Positions 33,601 through 41,523 of a stretch of DNA of 64,000 nt are shown piece by piece. Both the position numbers and the translations under genes were made by a program. A model generated the notes under the pieces. That model had not been told where the DNA came from. It did not search any database and was given only the letters and a program-made list of their open reading frames with translations. Numbering within the stretch: position 1 is the stretch's first letter; each line of letters begins with the position of its first letter. This DNA is from an uncultured Bacteroidales bacterium (GTDB taxonomy: Bacteria; Bacteroidota; Bacteroidia; Bacteroidales; FEN-979), in contig CAIVAT010000095.1 in NCBI GenBank assembly GCA_903903985.1, forward strand, positions 1-64,000, in the 5' to 3' direction.

Positions 33601-34240
33601 ACATAATCACGAGCTTGTTTCGAAGAGCGTAAATGACCAGGTTGATCACATTCACCGATCCTGTTTTCTGGAGCAACTTGTTCCTGTAACCCTCGACCGT
33701 GCGCACACTGAGAAAAAGCTTGTCAGCAATTTCATTATTTGCAAACCCTTTGCACAACAATCGCAGCACTTCCATTTCCTTTTCGGAAAAGGAAATTTTT
33801 TCAACAGCATCAATCTGTCTCACCTTTTTCACCAACAGCCCCATTATTTCTTCCGAATAGTATTGCTGGCCTTCGGAAACCCGGTTGATCGCCTTTGCAA
33901 GATCCTGGATTCCGGAGGTTTTCAGGATGAACCCGCAAACACCCTTTTCCACCATGGAATAGACATATTCCTCCTCTCCGAACATGCTGATCACCAGGAT
34001 TTTTAATGACGGGTCATATTTCAAAGCCTTTTCCGTGGCTTCAATTCCATCCATGACCGGCATCTGGATATCCATCAGCACAATATCGGGGGTTACTTTC
34101 TTCAATTTTTCCAGGAATATTGCTCCGTTTTCAGCCTCGCCTACCAGTTCCACATCATCCATCTCGCTGATAACCCTTTTCAGCCCCTCCCTGAAAATTG
34201 CATGATCTTCAACAATAAAAACTCGTTTTTTTGTTTTCAT
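33599..34240 (-). CDS. NarL/FixJ-type (LuxR HTH) response regulator
   Basis: A 213-residue DNA-binding response regulator. The receiver domain (about 5-122) has the acidic pair Glu11-Asp12, phospho-acceptor Asp57 in VLMDIQMPVMDG, Ser85 and Lys107. The LuxR-type helix-turn-helix (about 148-210) contains SEKEMEVLRLLCKGFANNEIA and LSVRTVEGYRNKLLQKTG. It is very probably the partner of the HisKA_3 kinase encoded 246 nt upstream on the same strand. It likely binds the CGTA-N4-TACG repeats in front of the two flanking secreted genes; this is inference from location and symmetry. A separate promoter is suggested at 34360-34387. Confidence 0.95.
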   Translation of the reverse strand: MKTKKRVFIVEDHAIFREGLKRVISEMDDVELVGEAENGAIFLEKLKKVTPDIVLMDIQMPVMDGIEATEKALKYDPSLKILVISMFGEEEYVYSMVEKGVCGFILKTSGIQDLAKAINRVSEGQQYYSEEIMGLLVKKVRQIDAVEKISFSEKEMEVLRLLCKGFANNEIADKLFLSVRTVEGYRNKLLQKTGSVNVINLVIYALRNKLVIM

Positions 34241-34334
34241 CCGTTCGCTTTTTGGTACATCGAAAAAATTGGTCCTTCAGTCGGATAATTCTTGATCTGA
34301 TTCCCCCGGACTTTATTGGGAATGACACTCAGTT

Positions 34335-34358
34335 AAAAAACCCGGGCATTAGCCCGAA
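34335..34358 (-). terminator. Hairpin with T-run between kinase and regulator genes
   Basis: Minus strand: CGGGC-TAAT-GCCCG followed by GG and six T (the A-run at 34335-34340). It is located downstream of the kinase gene stop, and the T-run fits an intrinsic terminator. The GGGC-N4-GCCC core resembles the hairpins near 40099. Confidence 0.5.
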
Positions 34359-34359
34359 A

Positions 34360-34387
34360 CAAATTTATTAAAACCTTACTTATACAA
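34360..34387 (-). promoter_or_regulatory. Possible promoter of the response regulator gene
   Basis: Minus strand: TTG at 34385-34387, 17 nt, then TAAATTTG at 34360-34367 (exact TAnnTTTG). Expected initiation falls within the first arm of the adjacent hairpin, so transcripts from here would not form the complete hairpin. Confidence 0.45.
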
Positions 34388-34486
34388 TCATCCTGCAATT
34401 CAAATTTTTTCCCGGAGTCTTTTTGTCATTCATCCATGGATGATCCTCCTATCAGAAAATTTCGAACGGAAAACCGGTGTGGCCGT

Positions 34487-35845
34487 TCACAGTTCTTTCC
34501 GTATGCTCACCTCTGTTTTCCCTTTCCTGTTGATAAACCGTATTTTTGCATCGACAAGGTTCACGCGCTGGATGATGTTGCCGACACCCATCCCCGACGA
34601 CCTGCTGTTGATCTCGGCGACATTGTATCCTTTCCCGTTATCGGTATAATGGAGCGTCAAAAGTCCTTTTGCATAATTGAGTTTCACGCTGGCATTGGTG
34701 GCACCGGCATGTTTGATGGTGTTGTTGATCAGTTCGCAAACAATCCTGTATAAATGCAATTCCATCTGTTTCGGGAAACGATGGCCTTTCAGATTTGATT
34801 TGAGGCTGATTTCAAAAACTCCCTCGTGCTGCATGGTGTTGATGAACGAATTCAACGCTGCCTCCAGTCCAAAATTTTCTATCAGGCGAGGAGTCAGGTT
34901 GTTGGCGACGATCCTCATCTTGGCGATGGCCTCTGCCAGTTGTTTGTTGCAGATGTCAAGCATTTCCCTGTTTTTCTCAGGGGTTTTGGCATTTTCAAGC
35001 AATCCCAGGTGCAATTTGATGCTGGACAGGATCGGGCCAAGATCATCGTGAAGATCTGCCGCAAAGTGCTTCCGGTCTTTTTCTTCAGTCTCGATGACGC
35101 GGCTCAGCACATATTTCTCCAGGTGTTTTCTTTCGGTGATGTCGATCAGGATGGTCATCACTGCATCCTGGCCCTTATATTTGATTTTACTGTTTCTCAG
35201 CAAAAAATTCTTGATCACCACTTTCCGGTTTTCAGTTCTGATTTCAAATTCTTCTTCCTCAACAAACGAATCCCCGGTAAGGTTTTTGAAAACAGCATTG
35301 TTTTTCGAATCGGCAGGATCAGTCAGGAGATCTGCCACATTTTTACCGATGATTTCATCTTTGCTGAATCCTGTGATTCCCAGGATCAGATCATTTGCAA
35401 ACACCACGTTCCCGTTGATATGGATCAGGATCGGGTTCGGGAGTTGATTGACCAGGGTCCGGTATAGCGCTTCACTTTCACGCAGCGACTCTTCCACCCG
35501 TTTATGTTCGGTGAGGTCCTTGAGCGTGAAAACCTCCAGCAAACGTTCCTTGTAATTTGCCGTGAGAACGGAAACAAGGAATGGGTTGACGGTCCCTTCA
35601 GCCGTGAGAATCTGGATTTCCTTATTATTGGCACTTCCAGGCTTTCCCTTGAAAATGATGCTGAGTTCGGGAGGGAAAACTCGATCAATATGCAGTCCCG
35701 CAACATCCGTGAACGGTATCGCCATCAGGCTGCAAAAAGCCTGGTTTGCCAGAACAAAACATCGCTCTTTATCCAAAGAAAATATTGGATTCGGGATAGA
35801 ATTAAAAACCTCGGGCATCAACCCTGATTTCGTGAAAGCCTTCAT
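34487..35845 (-). CDS. PAS-domain histidine kinase (HisKA_3 type), soluble
   Basis: A 452-residue sensor kinase without transmembrane helices, so it probably senses a cytosolic signal such as redox state or a metabolite. Two PAS domains are visible (about 11-113 and 124-240, each ending in an LTEHKR or ITERKH linker). The HisKA_3 dimerisation domain follows with phospho-acceptor His266 in FAADLHDDLGPILSSIK. The ATPase domain (about 355-450) has ELINNTIKHA, YTDNGKGYN and SGMGVGNI. The pairing with the NarL-type regulator downstream is typical for this kinase class. It is divergent from secreted paralogue B, and the shared upstream region contains the CGTA-N4-TACG repeat, so the kinase gene might also be regulated by its partner. 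Confidence 0.94.
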   Translation of the reverse strand: MKAFTKSGLMPEVFNSIPNPIFSLDKERCFVLANQAFCSLMAIPFTDVAGLHIDRVFPPELSIIFKGKPGSANNKEIQILTAEGTVNPFLVSVLTANYKERLLEVFTLKDLTEHKRVEESLRESEALYRTLVNQLPNPILIHINGNVVFANDLILGITGFSKDEIIGKNVADLLTDPADSKNNAVFKNLTGDSFVEEEEFEIRTENRKVVIKNFLLRNSKIKYKGQDAVMTILIDITERKHLEKYVLSRVIETEEKDRKHFAADLHDDLGPILSSIKLHLGLLENAKTPEKNREMLDICNKQLAEAIAKMRIVANNLTPRLIENFGLEAALNSFINTMQHEGVFEISLKSNLKGHRFPKQMELHLYRIVCELINNTIKHAGATNASVKLNYAKGLLTLHYTDNGKGYNVAEINSRSSGMGVGNIIQRVNLVDAKIRFINRKGKTEVSIRKEL

Positions 35846-35938
35846 TGGTTGAAAAAATTAGTTGATTTGATATGTGTCAGAAAGGTACATAAAAAAAGGG
35901 TTTCAGAAAAATACCAGTATATTTTTCTTTGCAAACCA

Positions 35939-35950
35939 CGTATAAATACG
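35939..35950. promoter_or_regulatory. Inverted repeat CGTA-N4-TACG upstream of paralogue B
   Basis: CGTATAAATACG, the same half-sites as at 32973-32984, here 22 bp (about two helical turns) further upstream relative to the aligned promoter. It lies between the divergent kinase gene and paralogue B. Confidence 0.55.
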
Positions 35951-35957
35951 CTCGAAA

Positions 35958-35967
35958 ACCACGTGGT
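35958..35967. promoter_or_regulatory. ACCACGTGGT palindrome upstream of paralogue B
   Basis: A perfect 10-bp palindrome with a CACGTG core, as in the TCACGTGA site at 32993-33000. It sits 7 bp after the CGTA-N4-TACG repeat. It could be a second regulator site. Confidence 0.4.
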
Positions 35968-36019
35968 CCTGCCTGGCAATTCACGTTGATATTACTATGT
36001 AAATCAGGCATTTCAGCGC

Positions 36020-36051
36020 TTGAACCGGCACTCCCGCCGGGTGTATCTTTA
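36020..36051 (+). promoter_or_regulatory. Promoter of secreted paralogue B
   Basis: TTG at 36020-36022, 21 nt, then TATCTTTA at 36044-36051. Spacing and surrounding bases mirror the paralogue A promoter, including TTACATCAT directly after the minus-7 box in both. Confidence 0.7.
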
Positions 36052-36092
36052 CATCATAGAAATCAATCACTAACCAAAAAAAAACCAAAGCC

Positions 36093-36536
36093 ATGAAAAC
36101 AACAAAATTAATCTTCGCTCTCAGTCTTGCACTGATCTTTGTCACAGGGTTCAACAGTAGTTTTGCCCAAAGTAATTCAAGAACCGACATCCCGGGGATA
36201 ACCACCGCAAAAAAGGTTATCTACCAGGTCAGGATTGAAAACCTGAGTTACCTGAGCAGCGTCAAAGCAAAATACCTGGTCATGATAACCGATGAAAACG
36301 GCCGTCAGATCGGAAATCCTCAATCCTTCCGCCCGGGATTGACCGACTATACTTTTCTTGAAACCGGCACCGTGCGTGGCACAAGGGTTGCAAGGCTGGT
36401 AAAATTCCCACTCGAGGCAAGTTCCTACGACATTCCTCCATGCTCGCAGACCGGAGTTTTTAAAGGTGGCAGCACTTACATATTCAAGATCAATGCCATT
36501 CCTGTAGCAACTGACACCGGAAGCGACAATCATTGA
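36093..36536 (+). CDS. Small secreted protein, paralogue B of a twin pair
   Basis: A 147-residue protein with a signal peptide (about 1-26, ending SSFAQ) and a compact domain homologous to paralogue A at 33107-33538. Shared motifs are Y-x-V, DENG, RPGLTDYTFLETG, GTRVARLVK and GVFKGGSTYIFKI. Overall similarity is moderate, so the duplication is old, yet the promoter DNA is better conserved than the coding sequence beyond the first codons. It starts at ATG 36093 with the same MKTTK opening. It is divergent from the PAS kinase gene and ends in its own terminator. Function unknown; a periplasmic or exported effector of the two-component pair is inferred. Confidence 0.82.
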   Translation: MKTTKLIFALSLALIFVTGFNSSFAQSNSRTDIPGITTAKKVIYQVRIENLSYLSSVKAKYLVMITDENGRQIGNPQSFRPGLTDYTFLETGTVRGTRVARLVKFPLEASSYDIPPCSQTGVFKGGSTYIFKINAIPVATDTGSDNH

Positions 36537-36565
36537 TCTTCCAGACAATTAAAGACAACCGTTTG

Positions 36566-36604
36566 AAACGCCGTCCCCGGAAAACCGGGACGGCGTTTTT
36601 TTTT
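36566..36604 (+). terminator. Intrinsic terminator of paralogue B
   Basis: A strong GC-rich stem from AACGCCGTCCC and GGGACGGCGTT (extended by CGG/CCG with one bulge) around an AAAA loop, followed by a long T-run to 36604. It shares the CCGTCCC stem core with the paralogue A terminator. Confidence 0.88.
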
Positions 36605-36622
36605 GTCTCCCAAAGAGGCTGC

Positions 36623-38056
36623 CTATGGCTCTATCCAGAGCACCGAATTGTTGGTGCCGTATTCATTGTTTTCCCAAAGATTGTTGGCGGGGTCTACCAT
36701 CCATTTTCCGTCAACGATAAATTTATAGGTGTGTTTCCCGGGTGCAAGAAAGACGGGGAACCACCAGGATCCCTGATGGAATTCCATCCGGGAACCATCG
36801 GTGCTCCAGTTGTTGAAGCTTCCTGTCACGATCACTTTACCGGCATCGGGATACTGATCCAGCCTGAACCAGTAGTTGGGCTTCACCGACAGGTATGAAT
36901 TGCCCGATCCCGTCTTGTAGGTGTTGGATGGGTCGGTGATCCACTTCCCGTCGACGATGAATTTATATTCGTAATTTCCGGGAGCCAGCACATAGGGCAA
37001 CTGCCAGCCATCGCTGGTTTTGTCCATGGCCAGTTCCTCTTGGTTCCACGCATTAAAATTCCCGCTGACGATCACCTTCTTTGCATTTGAATATCCTTTC
37101 AGTGTAAAAAAAAGCGTATCGCCAATCCCCATGAAGGAATTCCTGTTGCCTTTGCCATCGGGCCTGGTTACTTTATTGGCAGGGTCGGTCATCCAGGTTC
37201 CGTCGACGATGAACTTGTAGGCATGCGTTCCCTCCCTCAGGTAGAGCGGCAGTACCCAGTTTCCCTGGAACCGGATCATCCTGAGTTCCGATTCATTCCA
37301 CTGGTTGAAACTGCCAGTCACCAGCACCTTGTGTGCGTCGGGAACCCCGCTTAAAACGAATTTGTAGTTGTAGCAGAAAAAAATATTGTTGTACCCGTGA
37401 TACGTGTCGTTTTCACGAAGTTTATTGTACGAGTCGTTGGTCCATTTCCCGTCGATGATGAACTTGTATGAATACTTGCCCGGTTTCAGGTTCATAGATA
37501 CCGTCCATCCGGAATCACAGGGCTGCATAGGGGTTTGAAGGGTGCTCCAGGCGTTGAATGACCCGGAAATAAAGACTTTTTTTGCATTTTTCTGTCCCGG
37601 AAGGAAAAACCGCAAACGGCCACCTGACTGGACCAGGATGTTGCGGGTAAACCGGTTCACCCCATAGCTTACGGACTCCCGTTCAGCAATGGATGAGCGT
37701 TTTATCCATTGATCATCCAGCAGGAATATTTTTTCCGTCGTTTCCTCCCTGGATTCATCCTTGCCGGCTTCCATGGAAAGTTCAAAACGGTGAAGGTCAA
37801 TCTTAAGGGTTTTCCATACCTTTCCGTTTGAAGTGATCACTGGCTTTAAGGCATAAGCATCTGAAACCAGGGCGCTGTCGAGCCCGAACAGGCGGGCCAC
37901 CTCCGTGCGTTGCGGGGCGCTCCAACGCAGATCAAGCGTAAAGATGAGGCGGCCATCTTCAACATGGCAGACTTTCTTCAAATCAACCTGCACCTGTGCA
38001 GCAGCAGTTGAAATGAACAGGATAAACGTCGCCATCCAGGCACACCAGGTTCTCAT
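36623..38056 (-). CDS. Secreted protein with four tandem AMPK1/CBM48-like glycogen-binding domains
   Basis: A 477-residue secreted protein (signal peptide about 1-20). After a beta-rich N-terminal region (about 22-150) there are four tandem CBM48/AMPK-beta-type domains of about 80 residues, each with K-K/A-V-hydrophobic-V/I-S/T-G-S/N-FN-x-W at its start and YKFI-V/I-DG-x-W-x2-DP in the middle (for example VFISGSFNAWS, VLVTGSFNQWN, VIVSGNFNAWN, VIVTGSFNNWS). Such domains bind alpha-glucans such as glycogen or starch, but no catalytic domain is fused here. Its start overlaps the stop of the aspartyl protease gene by 4 nt, so the two proteins are made together. Confidence 0.87.
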   Translation of the reverse strand: MRTWCAWMATFILFISTAAAQVQVDLKKVCHVEDGRLIFTLDLRWSAPQRTEVARLFGLDSALVSDAYALKPVITSNGKVWKTLKIDLHRFELSMEAGKDESREETTEKIFLLDDQWIKRSSIAERESVSYGVNRFTRNILVQSGGRLRFFLPGQKNAKKVFISGSFNAWSTLQTPMQPCDSGWTVSMNLKPGKYSYKFIIDGKWTNDSYNKLRENDTYHGYNNIFFCYNYKFVLSGVPDAHKVLVTGSFNQWNESELRMIRFQGNWVLPLYLREGTHAYKFIVDGTWMTDPANKVTRPDGKGNRNSFMGIGDTLFFTLKGYSNAKKVIVSGNFNAWNQEELAMDKTSDGWQLPYVLAPGNYEYKFIVDGKWITDPSNTYKTGSGNSYLSVKPNYWFRLDQYPDAGKVIVTGSFNNWSTDGSRMEFHQGSWWFPVFLAPGKHTYKFIVDGKWMVDPANNLWENNEYGTNNSVLWIEP

Positions 38057-39066
38057 TTATTCTCCTCCGGTTTCAGGCAGATCCCCATCTCTTTTTTTAC
38101 TAAATTAATGTAAATTTTACCTTTTGCAAAAAAGTCGTACCCCAGCATGCCGTCGATGGGGCATCCATATTTCCTCGACATGGCGGTGAGGCTGCACAGG
38201 ATCGTTTCCATCGGGACCATTTGCCGGTTGCCCATTGAAAATTCATTGAGGGTGCCGAACAGGACCTCTCCCCTGTCCTGGCCAACGCCATTGAGGCCTG
38301 AACGCCTTGTAATGGTGACCGTTCCCAGCACATTTTTATGGGCGGTGATGCTCAGCACATTGGATTCGGCGCCGGTATCGAGGCAAAAATCGAGAACTTT
38401 GCCTCCAATTGTTGCCTTGACAAACATAATGCTGTGAAATTCACCGATTTTCTGGATGATATCATATTTCACTACCGGGGAAGGTGGGCCAAGGCGGTTT
38501 CCGGTCCTGTCCAACCTGAAGATCTGCAGCTCATTGTTGCGGAGATCGATCACCATTTCGAGATTTTTCAGCAGGCTCATGCCGAACAATCCCAGGATCT
38601 TGACTCCCCTGCGGTTTTCGAGATGCCCCAGCGGGGTGACATCGGCCGGCATGTTCGTATAAACCAGGTCGCTGATCAGCAGCCGTTTTACATTGATGCG
38701 TTCGACAGAGGCCGTGGAACCAGTCACACCGCCGGCTTCCTCATCATCCACCGCGATGGCATTCCGGAAATAGGTTTGGTTGAGCACCAGTCCTGATGCG
38801 CCGGTATCGAGGATGAAATTGCCGATCATGTTGTCGATGGTACCTTCGAGTAAAAACAGGCGTCCCGCGCGTTTAAGCGGGATCGTTACGCCAACGGTGT
38901 TCCCCTGGAGATCATTGATGGGCTTGCCGGAGATCGAAACACATTCCAGCATCCCGGGAACCAGGTAACCCGGTGCCGGTTTTGCCGAAATTCGTGCGGG
39001 ACACATCAGCAGCGACATCACCAACAGGAACAATATCAAGCAATGGGAACCTTGCCGGCTGATCAT
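38053..39066 (-). CDS. Secreted retropepsin-like aspartyl protease (two-lobed)
   Basis: A 337-residue protein with a signal peptide (about 1-29, ending RISA) and two retropepsin-like lobes. The first has the catalytic FILDTGASGLVL (about 105-116), the second FCLDTGAESNVLS (about 230-242); both keep the D-T-G-A core, so a single chain can form a complete active site. The C-terminal DGMLGYDFFAKGKIYINL strand is typical of this bacterial family. Acts in the envelope or outside the cell. It overlaps the downstream CBM48-repeat protein gene by 4 nt. The physiological substrate is unknown. Confidence 0.88.
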   Translation of the reverse strand: MISRQGSHCLILFLLVMSLLMCPARISAKPAPGYLVPGMLECVSISGKPINDLQGNTVGVTIPLKRAGRLFLLEGTIDNMIGNFILDTGASGLVLNQTYFRNAIAVDDEEAGGVTGSTASVERINVKRLLISDLVYTNMPADVTPLGHLENRRGVKILGLFGMSLLKNLEMVIDLRNNELQIFRLDRTGNRLGPPSPVVKYDIIQKIGEFHSIMFVKATIGGKVLDFCLDTGAESNVLSITAHKNVLGTVTITRRSGLNGVGQDRGEVLFGTLNEFSMGNRQMVPMETILCSLTAMSRKYGCPIDGMLGYDFFAKGKIYINLVKKEMGICLKPEENK

Positions 39067-39137
39067 AAAAACTGTCTTGAAGGAAGATGCAAGGTAGTGA
39101 AAATATCTTTATGGATGGTCCCGTCAACGATCACCCG

Positions 39138-40049
39138 TTATTTCAACACTACCTTTTCTGTTGCTGCGATCCTGTTCCCATCAGTTACCCGGACAAGGTA
39201 AATGCCCGCAGGGAAAGGGCTAACATCCATCTCAGCTTTCTCTTTGCCAGGCGGAAGGACAATTTTGGCGCATTGCTGGCCGCAGAAATTGATCAGTTTG
39301 ATCTCCATCTCCATAGGGTTGAAAGGGAATTCAACGGTAAGTTTATCGGCGGCGGGGTTGGGCCCAATATGGATGTGAGGTTTTGAAAATTCAGGAGTAG
39401 ATACAAATTGATAAAAACAACTCCCCCCCCAAATAGAAATCCCATTGTCCTTTACACATATGATACCTGAGTTAAAACCATACCCTATGACGATAGGGTC
39501 ATAAAGACCCTGACAACCTCCAATACTTTCAATATAATTCAAAATACAATTAGCGTCAAAACAGAAAATTTTCCTTATCTCTCCGTTGAGTAAAATAATA
39601 TCGGAAACGGAATATACTACATACAAGCCGCCTTGAGTGGCATATGCTGAATGAAAAGTATCTCCAGGAGATAGTGAAAAATCGTACAAAAGCTGTTCCT
39701 GCGGTTCGTAGTTCACATCATAGATAAATACCTTTCTTGCAAGGGTGTCTTCTCTAAGGAAGGCTCTCCTGTATGGAATCGTGTCAACTACATAGGGGGC
39801 GCATATACTGCCACCCGGACCCGGAGTACCAAGAAACGGATATTCATTCTGAAACCGGTAATAATGACCATCAATGAGGCTGTCTCCCTGGATAAATTCG
39901 GTTCGTCCCACATACATATAACAAGGTGCCGGTGAAACAGTATAAGCAACATCCCAGTAGGTATTCGAACGGATGAGCGGGTGGTATACCTGGCCGGAAA
40001 GCATGGTTGCCAGGCACATGAAATAAATGTAAAAAGTAAGTTTTTTCAT
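39138..40049 (-). CDS. T9SS type A sorting-domain protein, tandem paralogue 1
   Basis: A 303-residue secreted protein. ATG 40049 (MKKLTFYIYFM) starts the signal peptide; the longer frame to 40091 is not needed. The mature part begins QVYHPLIRSNTYWDV and contains paired short beta stretches. The last 75 residues are a type A sorting domain for type IX secretion (IHIGPNPAADKLTVEFPF, AGIYLVRVTDGN, ending EKVVLK). The gene downstream of it is the aspartyl protease and the gene upstream at 40172-41119 is a clear paralogue (shared LIR-T/S-NTYWD, QLLYDF, IGG-S/C-QGLF/Y and terminal domain). Function of the N-terminal domain unknown. Confidence 0.85.
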   Translation of the reverse strand: MKKLTFYIYFMCLATMLSGQVYHPLIRSNTYWDVAYTVSPAPCYMYVGRTEFIQGDSLIDGHYYRFQNEYPFLGTPGPGGSICAPYVVDTIPYRRAFLREDTLARKVFIYDVNYEPQEQLLYDFSLSPGDTFHSAYATQGGLYVVYSVSDIILLNGEIRKIFCFDANCILNYIESIGGCQGLYDPIVIGYGFNSGIICVKDNGISIWGGSCFYQFVSTPEFSKPHIHIGPNPAADKLTVEFPFNPMEMEIKLINFCGQQCAKIVLPPGKEKAEMDVSPFPAGIYLVRVTDGNRIAATEKVVLK

Positions 40050-40098
40050 TGTGGGGCTGATTTGTTGTGAAAAGATAAAGCGTTTCCCCATATATTTG

Positions 40099-40152
40099 GG
40101 GCTAAAGCCCGGGAATTAAGAGCCTTGTACACCCCCGGCCTAAAGGCCGGGG
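40099..40152. repeat. Two REP-like hairpins between the T9SS paralogues
   Basis: GGGCT-AA-AGCCC (40099-40110) and CCCCGGCC-TAAA-GGCCGGGG (40133-40152). Each is followed by GGGAATT or GGTAATT. They resemble short palindromic elements seen elsewhere in this window. Confidence 0.75.
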
Positions 40153-40171
40153 TAATTCATCAAGACTTGGT

Positions 40172-41119
40172 TTACCTTATTACCACTATTTTTGCCTGCT
40201 GAACTGCCTTCCCACGGTTTTTAAGTGTTACAATGTAGACTCCCTGACTCAAATGATTGACCGGGATCATTTTTTGGTCCTCTTTTATCGTGAGCGGGAT
40301 ACTGTTTAAGGTTTTTCCCATGATATCCGTGATTTCGATACAGCACCCTGCTGCAATTTCGCTGAGGCGGTACTTTACTACAACCTCCGTTTTTGCCGGG
40401 TTGGGTGAAACAGATAAGAACCCGTTGGTTTTATTTTCGGGAATTCCGACAAATTGATAGTTGCAATCTGAACCCCATAGGTTTATTCCGTTTTCGCGGA
40501 TACAAAAATATCCTCCCCGATCATTAAAGGAAAAAATAATGGAATTAAAAAGACCCTGCGAACCTCCAATACCTTCAATATAATTTTCTACATCGCCCAT
40601 GTTGTTAAACGAATATTTTTTTCGGACCTCACCATTATTCAGTATGACATCAGCAATGGAGGTAACAACGAGCGTTCTGTTTCCGTTGTATAATGAATTT
40701 AATGTGTCACCAACAATTATGGTGAAATCATATAATAGCTGATCAGGGGGGTCAAATCCTTCTGTATAGAAATATACTTTCTTTGCAATCGTATCCTCAC
40801 GTATGTAAACACTTGTTGAATGAGATATTGTATCAACAACAAACGGAGGACAATAAGGGCCAGGTTGAATAACTTGTATAAATGTAAATTGTCTCGATTT
40901 TGTATAAGATATTCCACCAATAATCGTATCGTCACTGGTGAAAAAAATTCTATCAACATATTCATAGCAAAAAATCGGGTCCATGTGATAGTCATCCCAA
41001 TAGGTATTTGTCCGGATCAACTTATGATACGCCTGTGCCCGCACAAATCCCGGGAACATACCCGCCAGGCAGATCCCGGACAGGACGAACAGTGCAAACG
41101 GAATTGTTTTTATTTTCAT
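40172..41119 (-). CDS. T9SS type A sorting-domain protein, tandem paralogue 2
   Basis: A 315-residue secreted protein. ATG 41119 (MKIKTIPFALFVLSG) is preferred over GTG 41128. The signal peptide ends near FVRAQ; the mature part begins AYHKLIRTNTYWDDYH and parallels the downstream paralogue over its whole length. The C-terminal sorting domain (FLSVSPNPAKTEVVVKYRL, QGVYIVTLKNRG, AKIVVIR) directs export by the type IX system and usually leads to surface attachment or release. The pair probably arose by tandem duplication and is separated by two REP-like hairpins. No function can be assigned. Confidence 0.85.
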   Translation of the reverse strand: MKIKTIPFALFVLSGICLAGMFPGFVRAQAYHKLIRTNTYWDDYHMDPIFCYEYVDRIFFTSDDTIIGGISYTKSRQFTFIQVIQPGPYCPPFVVDTISHSTSVYIREDTIAKKVYFYTEGFDPPDQLLYDFTIIVGDTLNSLYNGNRTLVVTSIADVILNNGEVRKKYSFNNMGDVENYIEGIGGSQGLFNSIIFSFNDRGGYFCIRENGINLWGSDCNYQFVGIPENKTNGFLSVSPNPAKTEVVVKYRLSEIAAGCCIEITDIMGKTLNSIPLTIKEDQKMIPVNHLSQGVYIVTLKNRGKAVQQAKIVVIR

Positions 41120-41454
41120 GGGGTTCACTGGCAGAAGTCTATCAAATATAGGGATTTTTCCTTGAAATTATTTTTATTTTGAAAAATGGGTGGAGGGTGG
41201 TCAATGCAAATGCCGAAGGCATGACAACATCATGTCACCACTTCACGGTTCATGAAACTTTGCAGCTTTTAATTCTATAAAAACAAAGGGCCATCGGGTT
41301 TAAAAAATTCAACCCTTGATGGACATAATTTAATTATCCTGCTTCTGAAATTTGATCAATTACCAAACTATTCCATAGAGATGCTTTACAGCCATGCGGG
41401 GGCGGATGATTTTTTAAGGGTTTTCCCACAGAGATAAAACATTGGCGTTTATTA
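41120..41454. other. Intergenic stretch upstream of the T9SS pair
   Basis: About 335 bases with no supported gene. It carries a hairpin-like GGGTTTAAAAAATTCAACCC near 41297-41316 and otherwise nothing I can name; the REP-like units begin at 41455. Confidence 0.45.
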
Positions 41455-41519
41455 AGCCCGAAGGGCTGATATGATTATAATAAAAATCCATTCATGCGGC
41501 CAATGAACCCCGGAGGGGT
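41455..41519. repeat. Left pair of REP-like hairpins beside the IS200-like transposase
   Basis: AGCCC-GAA-GGGCT (41455-41467) and ACCCC-GGA-GGGGT (41507-41519), each followed by TGATATnATTAT or GATATTATT. On the other side of the transposase gene two related hairpins lie in the opposite orientation. Confidence 0.8.
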
Positions 41520-41523
41520 GATA

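Noticed and set aside
34826..35467. A 213-codon open frame on the plus strand
   Set aside because: It is antisense to the histidine kinase gene, whose motifs are unambiguous.
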